Shown: positions 1 to 9,016, counted from the first letter of the stretch. The stretch: DNA of 64,000 bases from Ignavibacteriales bacterium (GCA_016709765.1 JADJMD010000013.1:434001-498000), one strand, 5' to 3'. The notes: generated by a model from the sequence alone, not told the origin. Numbers and translations are program-made.

Positions 1-1247
1 GAGGCTGTAAATAAGGATAGTTCACGTGAAAGAACGCTTTCTTCATAAACAGTTTTATCATCTAAGTGCTTCCATCTAAATGCTATGCTACCGAATCCAA
101 GTAAAATAAATGTTCCTATAAACACTACAAGAAATAAATAAACTAGTTGTCCGGGGTCAACAAACGAGTGCACTGAGGCATCACCAAGCACCCCACTTCT
201 TGTTAAGAATGTGCTGTACAAAACCAAAACATATGTTAAAATGCTAAGAATAAGATTTGTCTTTGCATATCTTCCAATTCCATCAGTGGATTTTAAACTT
301 CTTTTTTGCACAAGCATAGTGTGGATTGAAGCAACTCCAATTAACCACGGAATCAAGCTTGAATTTTCTACAGGATCCCATGCCCAATATCCACCCCAGC
401 CAAGCATTTCATAAGCCCAATATCCGCCCATCATAATTCCTAGACCAAGAATTCCAGTTCCTGCAAGCACCCACGGCAACGATTGATTAACCCATTCACG
501 ATAATCATTTTTCATTAAAGCTGCCATCGCAAAAGCAAAGGGCACTGTTGCCATTGAGAATCCGATAAACAACATTGGTGGGTGAATCTGCATCCAGTAG
601 TTTAGTAATTGCGGATTTAATCCTTTTCCATCTGCAATAAATTGATTTACCTGAACTCCTGCTTGTGCTAACAAAGCATGAAGCTCAGAGCTCATCTGTA
701 CAAATGTCGTGTTTGACTGTTGATCTGTAAATATAAAATTTTGTATAAATGGAAGATTTAAGAATTGAGCATTAATATTTTTCACATCGACAAAAACAGG
801 GATAGTCCAAATAAACTCAAAAGGATTTTTGAACCATGGCGAAACCATAACTAATAGAAAAGACGTCGCAAGCGCAAAAACCGCCATCACTCTTGGTTCA
901 AGATCACCTCTCTTTGAAGAATATGATTGAAGTATTATGCCGATAATTGAAGTAAGCAGCAACCAAAGCATAAAGCTTCCTTCTTGCCCGCCCCAAAAGG
1001 ATGATAATAACAATCCTGTTGATAATGAATTTTGGCTGTAACTAAAAATATATTTGTATTGATATTGATGAGTTAAAATTGCGTACCACAAAAAAGTGGA
1101 GGCAGCTATTACAAATATTGCCATTCCGTGATAGCTGTAACGTGCAATGTTCAAGGTGTTTTTATATCCTTTGAAAGAAAGGTAATACATTACCATTGCA
1201 ATCAAACTTAATACAAGTGCAACACTTAAAAAAATACTTCCAATCAT
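1..1247 (-). CDS. ccmF: Cytochrome c maturation protein CcmF (partial, C-terminus outside window)
   Basis: Multi-pass inner-membrane heme lyase subunit that joins heme from holo-CcmE to apocytochrome c at the outer face of the membrane. About 415 codons are open from the ATG at 1245-1247 to the window edge; the family is usually 630 residues or more, so the C-terminal part is missing. Reading the minus strand gives many hydrophobic segments, 'FWGGQEGSFMLW' near residue 85, and the tryptophan-rich heme-handling WWD signature 'WGGYWAWDPVENSSLIPWL'. A GAGG ribosome site precedes the ATG. It is the last visible gene of the ccmABCDEF operon and lies 138 bp after ccmE. Identity is secure from motif and context. 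Confidence 0.95.
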   Translation of the reverse strand, partial: MIGSIFLSVALVLSLIAMVMYYLSFKGYKNTLNIARYSYHGMAIFVIAASTFLWYAILTHQYQYKYIFSYSQNSLSTGLLLSSFWGGQEGSFMLWLLLTSIIGIILQSYSSKRGDLEPRVMAVFALATSFLLVMVSPWFKNPFEFIWTIPVFVDVKNINAQFLNLPFIQNFIFTDQQSNTTFVQMSSELHALLAQAGVQVNQFIADGKGLNPQLLNYWMQIHPPMLFIGFSMATVPFAFAMAALMKNDYREWVNQSLPWVLAGTGILGLGIMMGGYWAYEMLGWGGYWAWDPVENSSLIPWLIGVASIHTMLVQKRSLKSTDGIGRYAKTNLILSILTYVLVLYSTFLTRSGVLGDASVHSFVDPGQLVYLFLVVFIGTFILLGFGSIAFRWKHLDDKTVYEESVLSRELSLFTA

Positions 1248-1350
1248 ATAACCTCGCTAAGCGCCTGGAGCAGAGTGCATTGAGCAATTACAAATGCAAT
1301 TATGCTAAGCGCAATATTGTTTAATAAATTTCTATAAGTAAAACTTTGAT

Positions 1351-1374
1351 AAGGTGCTATGCTCTTAGCACCTT
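1351..1374. other. Perfect 9-bp inverted repeat between ccmE and ccmF
   Basis: AAGGTGCTA and TAGCACCTT flank a 6-nt loop, just after the ccmE stop on the minus strand. There is no U-run on either side, so it is more likely an RNA-stability or attenuation hairpin in the ccm transcript than an intrinsic terminator. The same gap carries two copies of GCGCTTAGC (minus strand) about 45 bp apart. Function unknown. Confidence 0.4.
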
Positions 1375-1385
1375 GCTATTTGCGA

Positions 1386-1775
1386 TTACATACTAGATGA
1401 CTGAACATTTTGTTCTTCGTACTTGCTGGGACATTTTGTTAAAATGTCTTTTGCATGAAAATACCCATTGCGGTATGAGCCGGTGACAACAACACTTGTC
1501 GCACTTTCAAAATTATTTGGCATAGCACCTTCGTAAATCACTTTCATTTCATTTCCGGTTACATCTTTCATTATAAATGAAAATGTATTTTGTTCACGAT
1601 TCATATCATAATTTTTTTCTTTTACCCAGCTGCCAGTAGCTTTAACTGTTTTATCTGTGGTTTTTACATTTGCAAAATTACTTTCATATTTAATATTGCT
1701 TTGTGTAAAAAGGTACGCCATTATTCCAAGGAATAATACGATGATAAATCCGCCGAAGATGTATTTATTTTTCAT
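1386..1775 (-). CDS. ccmE: CcmE heme chaperone, CxxxY type
   Basis: Membrane-anchored periplasmic chaperone that binds heme covalently and hands it to CcmF. It has an N-terminal membrane anchor (residues 5-23) followed by the OB-fold with 'VKATGSWVKE', 'NTFSFIMKD' and 'VIYEGAMPNNF'. The heme-attachment motif is CPSKY (Cys115, Tyr119 from the chosen start), where enterobacterial CcmE has HxxxY; this CxxxY form is known from archaea and Desulfovibrio ('System I*'). I chose the ATG at 1775, preceded by GGAG, over an in-frame TTG at 1787. Length 129 aa, close to the family norm. It overlaps the end of ccmD by 11 bp. Confidence 0.93.
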   Translation of the reverse strand: MKNKYIFGGFIIVLFLGIMAYLFTQSNIKYESNFANVKTTDKTVKATGSWVKEKNYDMNREQNTFSFIMKDVTGNEMKVIYEGAMPNNFESATSVVVTGSYRNGYFHAKDILTKCPSKYEEQNVQSSSM

Positions 1776-1914
1776 TTTTTTCTCCAATCATTTCTTTTTC
1801 TACTTGTTTAATTCTTTTATCAAGGCTAAACATATAACCAAAAATTCCTGCCCAAACAATAAGTACAATAATCATTACAATATAAATTGCATTTTGCGAT
1901 AGAAATTGTTCCAA
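1765..1914 (-). CDS. ccmD: CcmD-like small membrane protein
   Basis: A 49-codon gene with a TTG start, two bases after the ccmC stop, with AGAGG five bases upstream as ribosome site. The product has one hydrophobic helix ('YIVMIIVLIVWAGIFGYMF', residues 11-29) followed by a charged tail rich in Lys and Glu, the usual CcmD layout. CcmD helps CcmABC release heme-loaded CcmE in the inner membrane. Identification rests on position between ccmC and ccmE plus topology; CcmD proteins are too short and variable for a firm motif call. The end overlaps the start of ccmE, which suggests translational coupling. Confidence 0.8.
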   Translation of the reverse strand: MEQFLSQNAIYIVMIIVLIVWAGIFGYMFSLDKRIKQVEKEMIGEKNEK

Positions 1915-1915
1915 G

Positions 1916-2620
1916 TTAACCTCTTATTAATTGTTTATTTAATTTTTCGCGTAATAAAATTGACCTGTATCCGATATTCCACATCCAAAAATAAAGAATT
2001 GTAAACCCAATCAATGAAAGAAAAAATATCAACTGCATATTTCCGTTCATTTTAAAATCAACAACTGGTCCAGCATTTGAGTCATCTGCAGAGCCTGGAT
2101 GAAGTCCAGTCATAATTCGTGGCATTATAAAAATAAAAAACGGAACAGTAACAAACGCAATCATAGAATAAACCGATGAAAGTGTTGCGCGCTTTTCTTC
2201 AGATTCAATTGATGATCGAAGCGCAAACCATGCACCATAAATTAATAACAATGCAAATATACTTGTTTGTCTTGGATCCCAACTCCAATATGAACCCCAT
2301 GCAAATTTAGCCCAAACTGCACCTGTTACTGTTGCGAGGATACAGAAAATCATTCCGAGTTGAGCTGCAGCGTAAGACTTAACATCATCATCCAAATTTT
2401 TCTTACGTAAATACTTGAAGCTATAAATTGTTGACATAAAAAATGCTACTACTGTTAACCAGGCTGTCGGAACATGAAAGAATATTATTTTTGCGTTTTC
2501 TTCAAGGCCGGGAATGAAAGGATATTCATACCAATGTGTTGGATTCTCTACAATGGGAAATGCAATTCCAGCGATAGAGACAAACGCAAGTAAAAGAAAT
2601 AAAAATATTTTCCAGATCAT
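1916..2620 (-). CDS. ccmC: Heme ABC transporter permease CcmC
   Basis: Inner-membrane protein that loads heme onto CcmE together with CcmAB. At 234 aa it is near the family length (about 245). It shows six hydrophobic segments and the WWD-type motif 'WGSYWSWDPRQTS' at about residues 108-120, with the HVPTAW segment around residue 50 supplying a conserved heme-ligand histidine. It sits 34 bp after ccmB and leads into ccmD. No strong ribosome site is seen ahead of the ATG. Identity is secure. Confidence 0.95.
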   Translation of the reverse strand: MIWKIFLFLLLAFVSIAGIAFPIVENPTHWYEYPFIPGLEENAKIIFFHVPTAWLTVVAFFMSTIYSFKYLRKKNLDDDVKSYAAAQLGMIFCILATVTGAVWAKFAWGSYWSWDPRQTSIFALLLIYGAWFALRSSIESEEKRATLSSVYSMIAFVTVPFFIFIMPRIMTGLHPGSADDSNAGPVVDFKMNGNMQLIFFLSLIGFTILYFWMWNIGYRSILLREKLNKQLIRG

Positions 2621-2654
2621 AATATTTATGGATTAGTTTATAATAAAATTTAAG

Positions 2655-3320
2655 CTATTCTTTCCAAATAAAATCAAATAACATATAAGATGCTGTGAGC
2701 ATTATTACATCGTAGCTCACAACAATTGCCAATTCAAACTTAGCTCTTTCAAAGGATATGCCATCTATTGCAAACAATGTTAGCTGAACGGACGTTAAAA
2801 TCAAAGGCAATAATATGGGAAATGAGAGCACAGGATATAGCGTTCCTTTCGCTCCAGCTTTTGCAATAATTGCAGCTATTATAGTTGATGAAACAGCTAA
2901 TCCAATATTACCAAGTACAAATGATGCCAAAAATAATATAAAATTCTGAATAACAAACGCTTCAAATATTGCTGAATAGAGTACAGCAATAATTGTATTC
3001 ATTGCAAAAACTAAAATTATGTTAAAAATCAATTTTCCGGTGTAAACGGTAGATGGAGCAGCAATTAGTTGTAAAGTTAATGCAGTGCCTCGCTCTTCCT
3101 CAGAAACGAAAGCTCTGGATAATCCAGACATGGCGGTAAAAAAGATAACGACCCAGAACAATCCGCCGGTCAAACTTGGACTAATTTTTTCGTTACCGAC
3201 TGAAAATAAAATTACACTGATTGCAACAATAATAAACATTGCAAGTGCGTTTATTGCATATCGTGTCCGTAATTCAGATTTAAAATCTTTTAAAAACAAG
3301 CTGTAGGATTTCGAGTTCAT
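2655..3320 (-). CDS. ccmB: Heme exporter protein CcmB
   Basis: Integral membrane permease subunit of the CcmAB ABC complex that powers release of holo-CcmE. It is 221 aa with six predicted membrane helices and the family-typical 'EEERGTALTLQLIAAPSTVYTGK' region (residues about 75-97). The ATG follows directly on the ccmA stop codon (TAAATG), so the two are translationally coupled. The family assignment comes from that region, the topology and the operon position. Confidence 0.93.
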   Translation of the reverse strand: MNSKSYSLFLKDFKSELRTRYAINALAMFIIVAISVILFSVGNEKISPSLTGGLFWVVIFFTAMSGLSRAFVSEEERGTALTLQLIAAPSTVYTGKLIFNIILVFAMNTIIAVLYSAIFEAFVIQNFILFLASFVLGNIGLAVSSTIIAAIIAKAGAKGTLYPVLSFPILLPLILTSVQLTLFAIDGISFERAKFELAIVVSYDVIMLTASYMLFDFIWKE

Positions 3321-3953
3321 TTAATTTTTATATTTCTCCAAATAAACGATATCACCACACAATTCTAAATCATGTTTTTCGTTGGATGCTATCAACACAA
3401 TATTTTTTTGCCCTTCTTCTTTTACAATATCATAAACAGATTTTTTCCCTTCTTCATCAAGATTAGAAGTTGGCTCATCAAGAATTAGTAATTGCGGAGA
3501 GTGCATTAAAGCAAAAATAAATTTTACTCTTTGCTTCATTCCCGAAGAATATGTTTTTAACAAATCGTCTTTTCTTTTAAACAATAAAAATTTATTTAAA
3601 AGATAATCGACTCGTTCTTTGTTAAACGCAACACCTCTAATATCAGCAAATATTTTTAAATTTTCATATGTAGAAAATTCCTCATACAAAACAAGATAAG
3701 GTGAGACAAATCCAATATGATCATGTAAATGTTCCTCAGTAATTTCTTTATCATTCAGCTTGTGTAAAATCTTACCTTTAGATGATCCGATAATTCCTGC
3801 AATAATTTTTACAAGTGTAGATTTACCTGAACCGTTTGGACCTGATATTCCGTAAACTCCAACGCTATCAAATTTAAAATGTAAATCATTAAAAATAAGT
3901 CTTCTTCCAAAAGATTTGTTCAAATCAACAGCTTCAACAGAATAGTTAGTCAT
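3321..3953 (-). CDS. ccmA: Heme exporter ATP-binding protein CcmA
   Basis: Cytoplasmic ABC ATPase of the CcmABCD complex. It has Walker A 'GPNGSGKST' (about residues 38-46), signature 'YSSGMKQRV', Walker B 'LLILDEPTSNLDEEG' and a switch region near the C-terminus. At 210 aa it is a compact CcmA. It is the first gene of the ccm operon; upstream there is only the decayed tail of an unrelated metalloprotease, so the operon promoter probably lies in that decayed DNA. No ccmG or ccmH is visible in this window. Confidence 0.95.
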   Translation of the reverse strand: MTNYSVEAVDLNKSFGRRLIFNDLHFKFDSVGVYGISGPNGSGKSTLVKIIAGIIGSSKGKILHKLNDKEITEEHLHDHIGFVSPYLVLYEEFSTYENLKIFADIRGVAFNKERVDYLLNKFLLFKRKDDLLKTYSSGMKQRVKFIFALMHSPQLLILDEPTSNLDEEGKKSVYDIVKEEGQKNIVLIASNEKHDLELCGDIVYLEKYKN

Positions 3954-4361
3954 TAAAAATTACCAGCTTGCCTTTAAAAATATCATCACCTGATTTTATA
4001 ATGTAAATGTAAACACCAGTGGGAAAATCAACATCTTTGCTTTATCCACCGTAATTTGGTTTATTGAGTTCATCAAATAAGTTGATTGAACTTTTCTTGC
4101 CAGAATAATATAATTCAATTCCAGCAGAAAAATATTTATATCAACCTCTACAACTTGGAGGAATATTATCATTGAAATACAAAATAATATTATTGGATAA
4201 AGAAGATAATTTATAAGGATTGGGAAAGCGCTTGCTTCAGCTTCTAAAGATTTGCTTTATTGTAATTTGATCCTCCATATACGACAATCTCTTATTAATT
4301 ATACCTGCATTATTCCAAAATGGTGAATGGTTTTCTGGGATACTAAAGGACAGAATAATTT
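3946..4361 (-). pseudogene. Decayed C-terminal sorting domain of the upstream metalloprotease
   Basis: Between the metalloprotease stop and ccmA, the minus strand still reads in pieces like a T9SS/gliding-type C-terminal domain: 'FPNPYKLSS', 'NIILYFNDNIPP', 'INLFDELNKPNYGG', then after an in-frame stop 'DVDFPTGVYIYIIKSGDD' and 'FKGKLVIFND'. Stops and at least two frame changes separate the pieces, and the last piece overlaps the ccmA start. I read it as the former end of the protease gene after frameshift decay; sequencing error could explain one shift but hardly all of them. Confidence 0.65.
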
Positions 4362-5642
4362 TCATTTATAATTTTTCATCCTGGAGTTATATCTTTGAAA
4401 AATACTAAAAGAAGATTTTAAAAATCTTTGTATCATCAATTTCAGCTTCTGCCAATCTGAATTTGAAATTATAGAATTAAACACACCATCATTGTTCGGC
4501 AAGTTAATCCTTAAATAATAATTTGATGTGGGGTAAAGACCAAGCTCATAAGTTTGAGATGATGAATTAAAAGTCATAATTGCAGTAGGCGTTATTATCG
4601 GATAATCACTTGCTTCTTCAAAATATCTTCCACTTATAGCTCTGGAACCAGTAAAGTAACACCAGAGTCCAAAATTATTTAGTTCATATCTAAAACTTGA
4701 GTTGAAAGAATTTATACTTAATGCTATAGACTTTATTGCTGATGTAGTTGGAATTCTTTCCCACTGATTTTTTAAAATCTCAAATCCAAAATTTTTCTGC
4801 AGAAAGATATTCCAGATTGCTAAATTGTATCCGTCATGCATTGGCATTGCTCTTTCCGGATGCTGAAAATAAGAGGGCATATAAGCGTAATAATCGTTTA
4901 CATCATTAAATACAAATTCCTCCATTGCAGTAGAACTTAATTCGTAAAAAAATAAATCCTCAGATCTAAAAGGAGATGCTATGCTTTGAGGAGCATAACT
5001 TCCACTTTGAATTCCGTGATGAAACTCGTGGGCAACAGTTACTTGAGCACCTGCTATTCCCGTGGAATAATATCCAACAAAATCATTATCAATAACCATA
5101 TACGATGTCCATCGAGAATCAGCAACCTTGGTTTCAAACTGTGTGTATCCGTAAAGTCCGCCAAGATTTTGCACATAAATATCATACTTATCATCGCCGC
5201 CTTCGGAACCATCTGAGGGAGGCGTTGGATAGTTAAGATATGAAATTTCAAAATTGTAAACCGAATCTAAAGCCTGCAATAAAAGATTTAAATCATAACC
5301 TAAAGCATTGCTTCCCGTTAAATCATAATGAACTCTGAAAAAACCATTTGAAGTAGTTATACTTTTTTCTGTTGTAGGCCTGGTTAACAATTTTGTTAAA
5401 ACATTCTGCTGTTCAATAGAAAAGTTGCTTAAGTATTCTTTGATGGTAGTAACTAATCCTAATCCGCACTTAGTAATTTCCGGGTGCTCTTCAAATTGTT
5501 GCTGCATATTTTCTGAAGTACTAACACCTTTTACATAAGTAAATAAGCTGTAAAGTGAGTCAAGTTCAACTTTTGTTAATTTCTGCGGAAGAATTGTTGA
5601 TGACAAATTTAAAACTAAAACGGCTATAAAAATTTTTATCAT
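4362..5642 (-). CDS. Secreted zinc metalloprotease, MXAN_6640-like (C-terminally truncated)
   Basis: Begins with a signal peptide (residues 1-20) and carries a zincin motif HEFHH at residues 205-209, followed by 'SSTAMEEFVFNDVNDYY', which probably supplies the third ligand. The pattern around it ('YDIYVQNLGGLYGYTQ', 'ERAMPMHDGYNLAIW') matches the family NCBI calls MXAN_6640 family putative metalloprotease. The last 30 or so residues look out of frame: at about 4440 the alternative frame reads AEAEIDDTKIFKIF, and sorting-domain fragments continue downstream. The catalytic domain seems whole but the export/anchor tail is lost. Its ATG overlaps the upstream gene's stop (ATGA). Confidence 0.8.
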   Translation of the reverse strand: MIKIFIAVLVLNLSSTILPQKLTKVELDSLYSLFTYVKGVSTSENMQQQFEEHPEITKCGLGLVTTIKEYLSNFSIEQQNVLTKLLTRPTTEKSITTSNGFFRVHYDLTGSNALGYDLNLLLQALDSVYNFEISYLNYPTPPSDGSEGGDDKYDIYVQNLGGLYGYTQFETKVADSRWTSYMVIDNDFVGYYSTGIAGAQVTVAHEFHHGIQSGSYAPQSIASPFRSEDLFFYELSSTAMEEFVFNDVNDYYAYMPSYFQHPERAMPMHDGYNLAIWNIFLQKNFGFEILKNQWERIPTTSAIKSIALSINSFNSSFRYELNNFGLWCYFTGSRAISGRYFEEASDYPIITPTAIMTFNSSSQTYELGLYPTSNYYLRINLPNNDGVFNSIISNSDWQKLKLMIQRFLKSSFSIFQRYNSRMKNYK

Positions 5643-7768
5643 TTAGATAGCTGCCTTATTTCAATATTACCGGATTTTGTATTCGTAAATATCAAATGAT
5701 ATTTCCTTTGATCAAGTTTTTCTATAATGCAATCACTCAATTTAATATTTTCAACTTTACCGGCAGTAAATAACTTATTACTTGTTTTGGCAGAAATATA
5801 TTCTGTAACCAAGCTTAAATTTGAATCGTAAACAAAAATTGAGTTAGTTTTTCCAAAAAATAATTGATTTTTATCTTGTATCCTAAATCCCTTGTTAGTG
5901 TTAATTGTGCTAAAATTTTTAGGTTCATAAACGCCCGCAACGATAAAATATTTTTCCTCACTTGAGAGTAACACAGAATAATTAAAACCATCCTTAGTTT
6001 GCACTTTATTGGATTTTGAAACCAACCCATAATTATTTCCGTTAATCTTAAGCTTGGTAATTGGCTTTCTTTCCTTTTCGGTAAAATTCAATAACTCTAA
6101 CTTTGTATAATCAGCATCAATCTGCCAGTAACCAATTGTAAGTTTATCTTGAAAAAACAAAAATGGGTTAGACCAGTTTGAACTTAAAATAGTGTAAAGT
6201 TTTTGACTATAGTTTACGGGTGCTTTTGAAATAGCCTGTAGATTTAAAATTTTGTTTTTTGAATAAAGAATAAATAGTTCGGCTTCACCGCCGGCATCAG
6301 TTTTCATTGCAAGATCCTGAATTGGCCCTTCTGTATAATGAAATTTTCTTTTAAAAGTATATTTTTCAAAATCAATTTCAATTGCTTCAACATTTTTTTT
6401 ATCCGTACTATAAAGAAAAAAGGTTTTTACTGATTTACTATTACTAAAAGTTAAAAGTTTGTTATGCTCTTCAAATAAATTAACACTGTATAGTTTTTCT
6501 GGTAATCCTGACGCGCTGCGGATGACGCACTTCAATTTATCATCAAACTCATCAACAAATGCAAAATCAACGATACCATTGTTTATGTGATCGAATGATG
6601 TAATTAAGTTGGGTTCGACCCCAACAGCTAACTGCTGGTTATCAGACATTAAAGCGATTGAAGAAAGAATGTTCACTTCTCCGCTTTGGTTTATATAAGC
6701 GGCGCCATAAACAAACTTGCTAAAAAAAGGAATTACATCAACAATTCCCTTTTTCTTTTTCTGAATAATTTCCGGATAAAACATAAAAAAATCTTTTGCA
6801 AAGATTGTTGATATTATTCCTTCATCCACATTTAAATAGTTAACATCAAAAAATCCATCTCGATTAAAATCACCAATTATAAATTTATCTGCAGGATATT
6901 TTGTTTGCACAAATATTAATTTATTAAAGGAAGCAATTGCATCACCAAAATAAATTCTGATATTAGATTTTGTACTCACAATTATATCTTTATACTGATC
7001 ATAATTAATATCAAATACCTTCATTGATAAAACATCTTCATTGATATTTATGCTCCTCAGCTCATTAAAATCATTGCGGGAATTGTTATAAAAAAAATGA
7101 AGCTTGTTTTCGATTGAGTTAAGTGCCGCAATATCATCGTAACCGTCTGAATTAAGATCAATAAATTGTGCGTTTTGGAATAATCTATTTGAACAGATTT
7201 TTTTTTCTGTTAATAGATTATTCTCGTTTGATATTATTGACAATCCATCAAATAAATTACCAGATAATATAAACGATTGCGAACTGTCTAAATAATTATT
7301 TGTGATGCTTATATTTTCTGGATAAGAATCCAATTTTATCTGTGAAACTAACACTGGTTTACCGTCTGATCTAAAATTGTAAATTCCAAGACTCCTATTC
7401 TTTCTTGAAGTAAATACAAACGATTCAATAATTTTGTTCGGAGATATTATTGGTTCGATTGAAGAAATTTCCACTGGGAGTAGTAACATTTCTTTAAGAT
7501 TAAACTTTGTGCCGCTTTTACCATCATACAGCGCAGCAACTTTTTGGGTTGGATTATAAAGCAGTAAATCTGAGTGTTCATCCTGGTTATAATTAAAGCT
7601 AAATAATTTTGTAAACCCGGAATCAACACTAAATGAATTTAGTTTACAAAATCCCTTAAACGGTATTTGCGGTGAAATGATTTCTGAGAGTAAAACAAAT
7701 AATAAGAGTATTTTAAATTTACTTATTCCTGTCTTTAAGGCGGTTCTCTCTTCTTTTGAGAGCTTCAT
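5639..7768 (-). CDS. Secreted FG-GAP/VCBS-repeat protein
   Basis: About 709 aa from the chosen ATG at 7768. The longer frame extends into the thioesterase gene and its extra N-terminus looks like shadow. A hydrophobic signal follows (KFKILLLFVLLSEI, residues 16-29). The body has repeated Asp/Asn/Gly calcium loops typical of FG-GAP/VCBS beta-propellers: 'DLNSDGYDDIAAL', 'DINYDQYKDIIV', 'GDFNRDGFFDVNYL'. Likely an extracytoplasmic beta-propeller; ligand unknown. No C-terminal sorting signal is visible. It overlaps the thioesterase gene by about 50 bp and the protease by 4 bp, so it is part of one operon. Confidence 0.75.
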   Translation of the reverse strand: MKLSKEERTALKTGISKFKILLLFVLLSEIISPQIPFKGFCKLNSFSVDSGFTKLFSFNYNQDEHSDLLLYNPTQKVAALYDGKSGTKFNLKEMLLLPVEISSIEPIISPNKIIESFVFTSRKNRSLGIYNFRSDGKPVLVSQIKLDSYPENISITNNYLDSSQSFILSGNLFDGLSIISNENNLLTEKKICSNRLFQNAQFIDLNSDGYDDIAALNSIENKLHFFYNNSRNDFNELRSININEDVLSMKVFDINYDQYKDIIVSTKSNIRIYFGDAIASFNKLIFVQTKYPADKFIIGDFNRDGFFDVNYLNVDEGIISTIFAKDFFMFYPEIIQKKKKGIVDVIPFFSKFVYGAAYINQSGEVNILSSIALMSDNQQLAVGVEPNLITSFDHINNGIVDFAFVDEFDDKLKCVIRSASGLPEKLYSVNLFEEHNKLLTFSNSKSVKTFFLYSTDKKNVEAIEIDFEKYTFKRKFHYTEGPIQDLAMKTDAGGEAELFILYSKNKILNLQAISKAPVNYSQKLYTILSSNWSNPFLFFQDKLTIGYWQIDADYTKLELLNFTEKERKPITKLKINGNNYGLVSKSNKVQTKDGFNYSVLLSSEEKYFIVAGVYEPKNFSTINTNKGFRIQDKNQLFFGKTNSIFVYDSNLSLVTEYISAKTSNKLFTAGKVENIKLSDCIIEKLDQRKYHLIFTNTKSGNIEIRQLSK

Positions 7769-8189
7769 TGTATCTTCTAATTTCGTCTTCAGATTCCGGT
7801 AGTGCATCAATTGCCTGAACCGGTTTACCATCACTATCAACACTAACAAAAGTTAAATACGCTGTGTTCGTATGAAATCGGGTGCCTAATCTAAAATTTT
7901 GCGCGTAAACTTTTACTCCAACTTCCATTGAGGTTTTAAACACTCTATTAATTGATGAAGTTAAGGTTACCGCATCACCCAATTTTACAGGATTATGAAA
8001 ATCAATTCTATCAACAGAGGCTGTAACGCAAACTCTTTGATTATGTTTTGCCGCACTTAAAGCGGCGCAAATATCAATCCAATGCATCAACTGTCCGCCT
8101 AATAAATTACCAAGCTGGTTTGTATGATTAGGCAGAACAAGTTCAGTCATAATAATTTGTGAATCACTTATTTTTTTTGAGGCTGGCAT
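7719..8189 (-). CDS. Acyl-CoA thioesterase (YciA/ACOT hotdog family)
   Basis: Cytoplasmic hotdog-fold enzyme that hydrolyses acyl-CoA to free acid and CoA. The 156-aa sequence has the family pattern 'MTELVLPNHTNQLGNLLGGQL' (first residues of that stretch are near 14) with N-x-x-G-x-x-x-G-G, then 'ICAALSAAKHNQR' and 'RIDFHNPVKLGD', all typical of single-domain bacterial YciA/BFIT-like enzymes. The start ATG overlaps the bamD stop (TAATG). The substrate cannot be told from sequence. Confidence 0.88.
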   Translation of the reverse strand: MPASKKISDSQIIMTELVLPNHTNQLGNLLGGQLMHWIDICAALSAAKHNQRVCVTASVDRIDFHNPVKLGDAVTLTSSINRVFKTSMEVGVKVYAQNFRLGTRFHTNTAYLTFVSVDSDGKPVQAIDALPESEDEIRRYNEALKRRENRLKDRNK

Positions 8190-8947
8190 TATGGATTTAC
8201 CGAAAGCTTGCTTTCTAATGATTTTTCGATCTTTTCAACATCACTAAAGTTTTTGTGATCCGGATATTTTTGAATAAACTTTTGTGACTCCGTTAACGCT
8301 TCGGCGTCTCTTTTTCTATCAACAAGTAAATTTATTTTGTTATAAAGTGCAAGCGGAGCGTATTGTGTATCGTGGTAAATTTCCATAACAGTATCATAAT
8401 ATTTAAACGCCGCTAAATAGTATTCCATCTTATCATAAATGCGAGCGGCTTCATACTCTTTTCTTGCCATCTTATCATTTAATTCTTTTATTCTGATTTC
8501 AGCTTCTACAACCCTGGCATTTAGCGGAAAGAAATCTATGAATACTTGAAACTCTTCAACAGCTTTTTTAGAGTACTGCTGATCAAGTGTATAATCAGGT
8601 GAAAGTTCATAATAACAATCTGCTAACATATATTGAGCATCCGCTAAAAATTCACTGGAAGGCATTCCCTTTATAAGTTTACTGAACTGATATGCCGCAA
8701 GAATATATTCCTCACGCTGAAATCTGGTCATCGCTAAATAATATTGCGCATCATCAACAATACTGCTGCCGGGATACTGAAGAATTATTGATTCAAATTC
8801 TTTGACAGCTTCTTCGTAATCTTCGCCGCCATAAAGTTTTATAGCATATGCTAATTTTTCTTCCGGAGTCATATTAGTCGTATCCAGAGTTGAAGAACAT
8901 GCAAACAGGAATAATGTTACAAATAGTAGTACAAATAAGTTTTTCAT
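8189..8947 (-). CDS. bamD: Outer-membrane protein assembly factor BamD (lipoprotein)
   Basis: Lipoprotein of the BAM complex that folds beta-barrels into the outer membrane. From the ATG at 8947 the product begins with a lipoprotein signal 'MKNLFVLLFVTLFLFACSS' (lipidated Cys17), then TPR units such as 'DYEEAVKEFESIILQYPGS', 'EYILAAYQFSKLIKGMPSS' and 'YYLAAFKYYDTVMEIYHDT'. Length 252 aa fits the BamD/YfiO norm of about 245. An in-frame ATG 10 codons upstream would bury the signal peptide, so I reject it. First gene of the operon running to the metalloprotease. Confidence 0.88.
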   Translation of the reverse strand: MKNLFVLLFVTLFLFACSSTLDTTNMTPEEKLAYAIKLYGGEDYEEAVKEFESIILQYPGSSIVDDAQYYLAMTRFQREEYILAAYQFSKLIKGMPSSEFLADAQYMLADCYYELSPDYTLDQQYSKKAVEEFQVFIDFFPLNARVVEAEIRIKELNDKMARKEYEAARIYDKMEYYLAAFKYYDTVMEIYHDTQYAPLALYNKINLLVDRKRDAEALTESQKFIQKYPDHKNFSDVEKIEKSLESKLSVNP

Positions 8948-9016
8948 TTTACAGTTTATAGGTTTTTTGATGTGCAATTATAACCAAATTGGGTAAGTCT
9001 TCAAAGGTATTTATGT

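Noticed and set aside
1351..1374. Intrinsic terminator between ccmE and ccmF
   Set aside because: Good hairpin but no U-run on the minus strand, and stopping there would cut ccmF from its operon.
1657..1902. 81-codon plus-strand frame across ccmE/ccmD
   Set aside because: Antisense shadow: the minus strand holds ccmE and the ccmD frame with ribosome sites and family features; the plus-strand product is low-complexity Asn/Ile/Phe sequence.
7769..7849. Longer N-terminus for the FG-GAP protein
   Set aside because: The extra 27 codons lie wholly inside the thioesterase gene and would bury the signal peptide; the ATG at 7768 is preferred.
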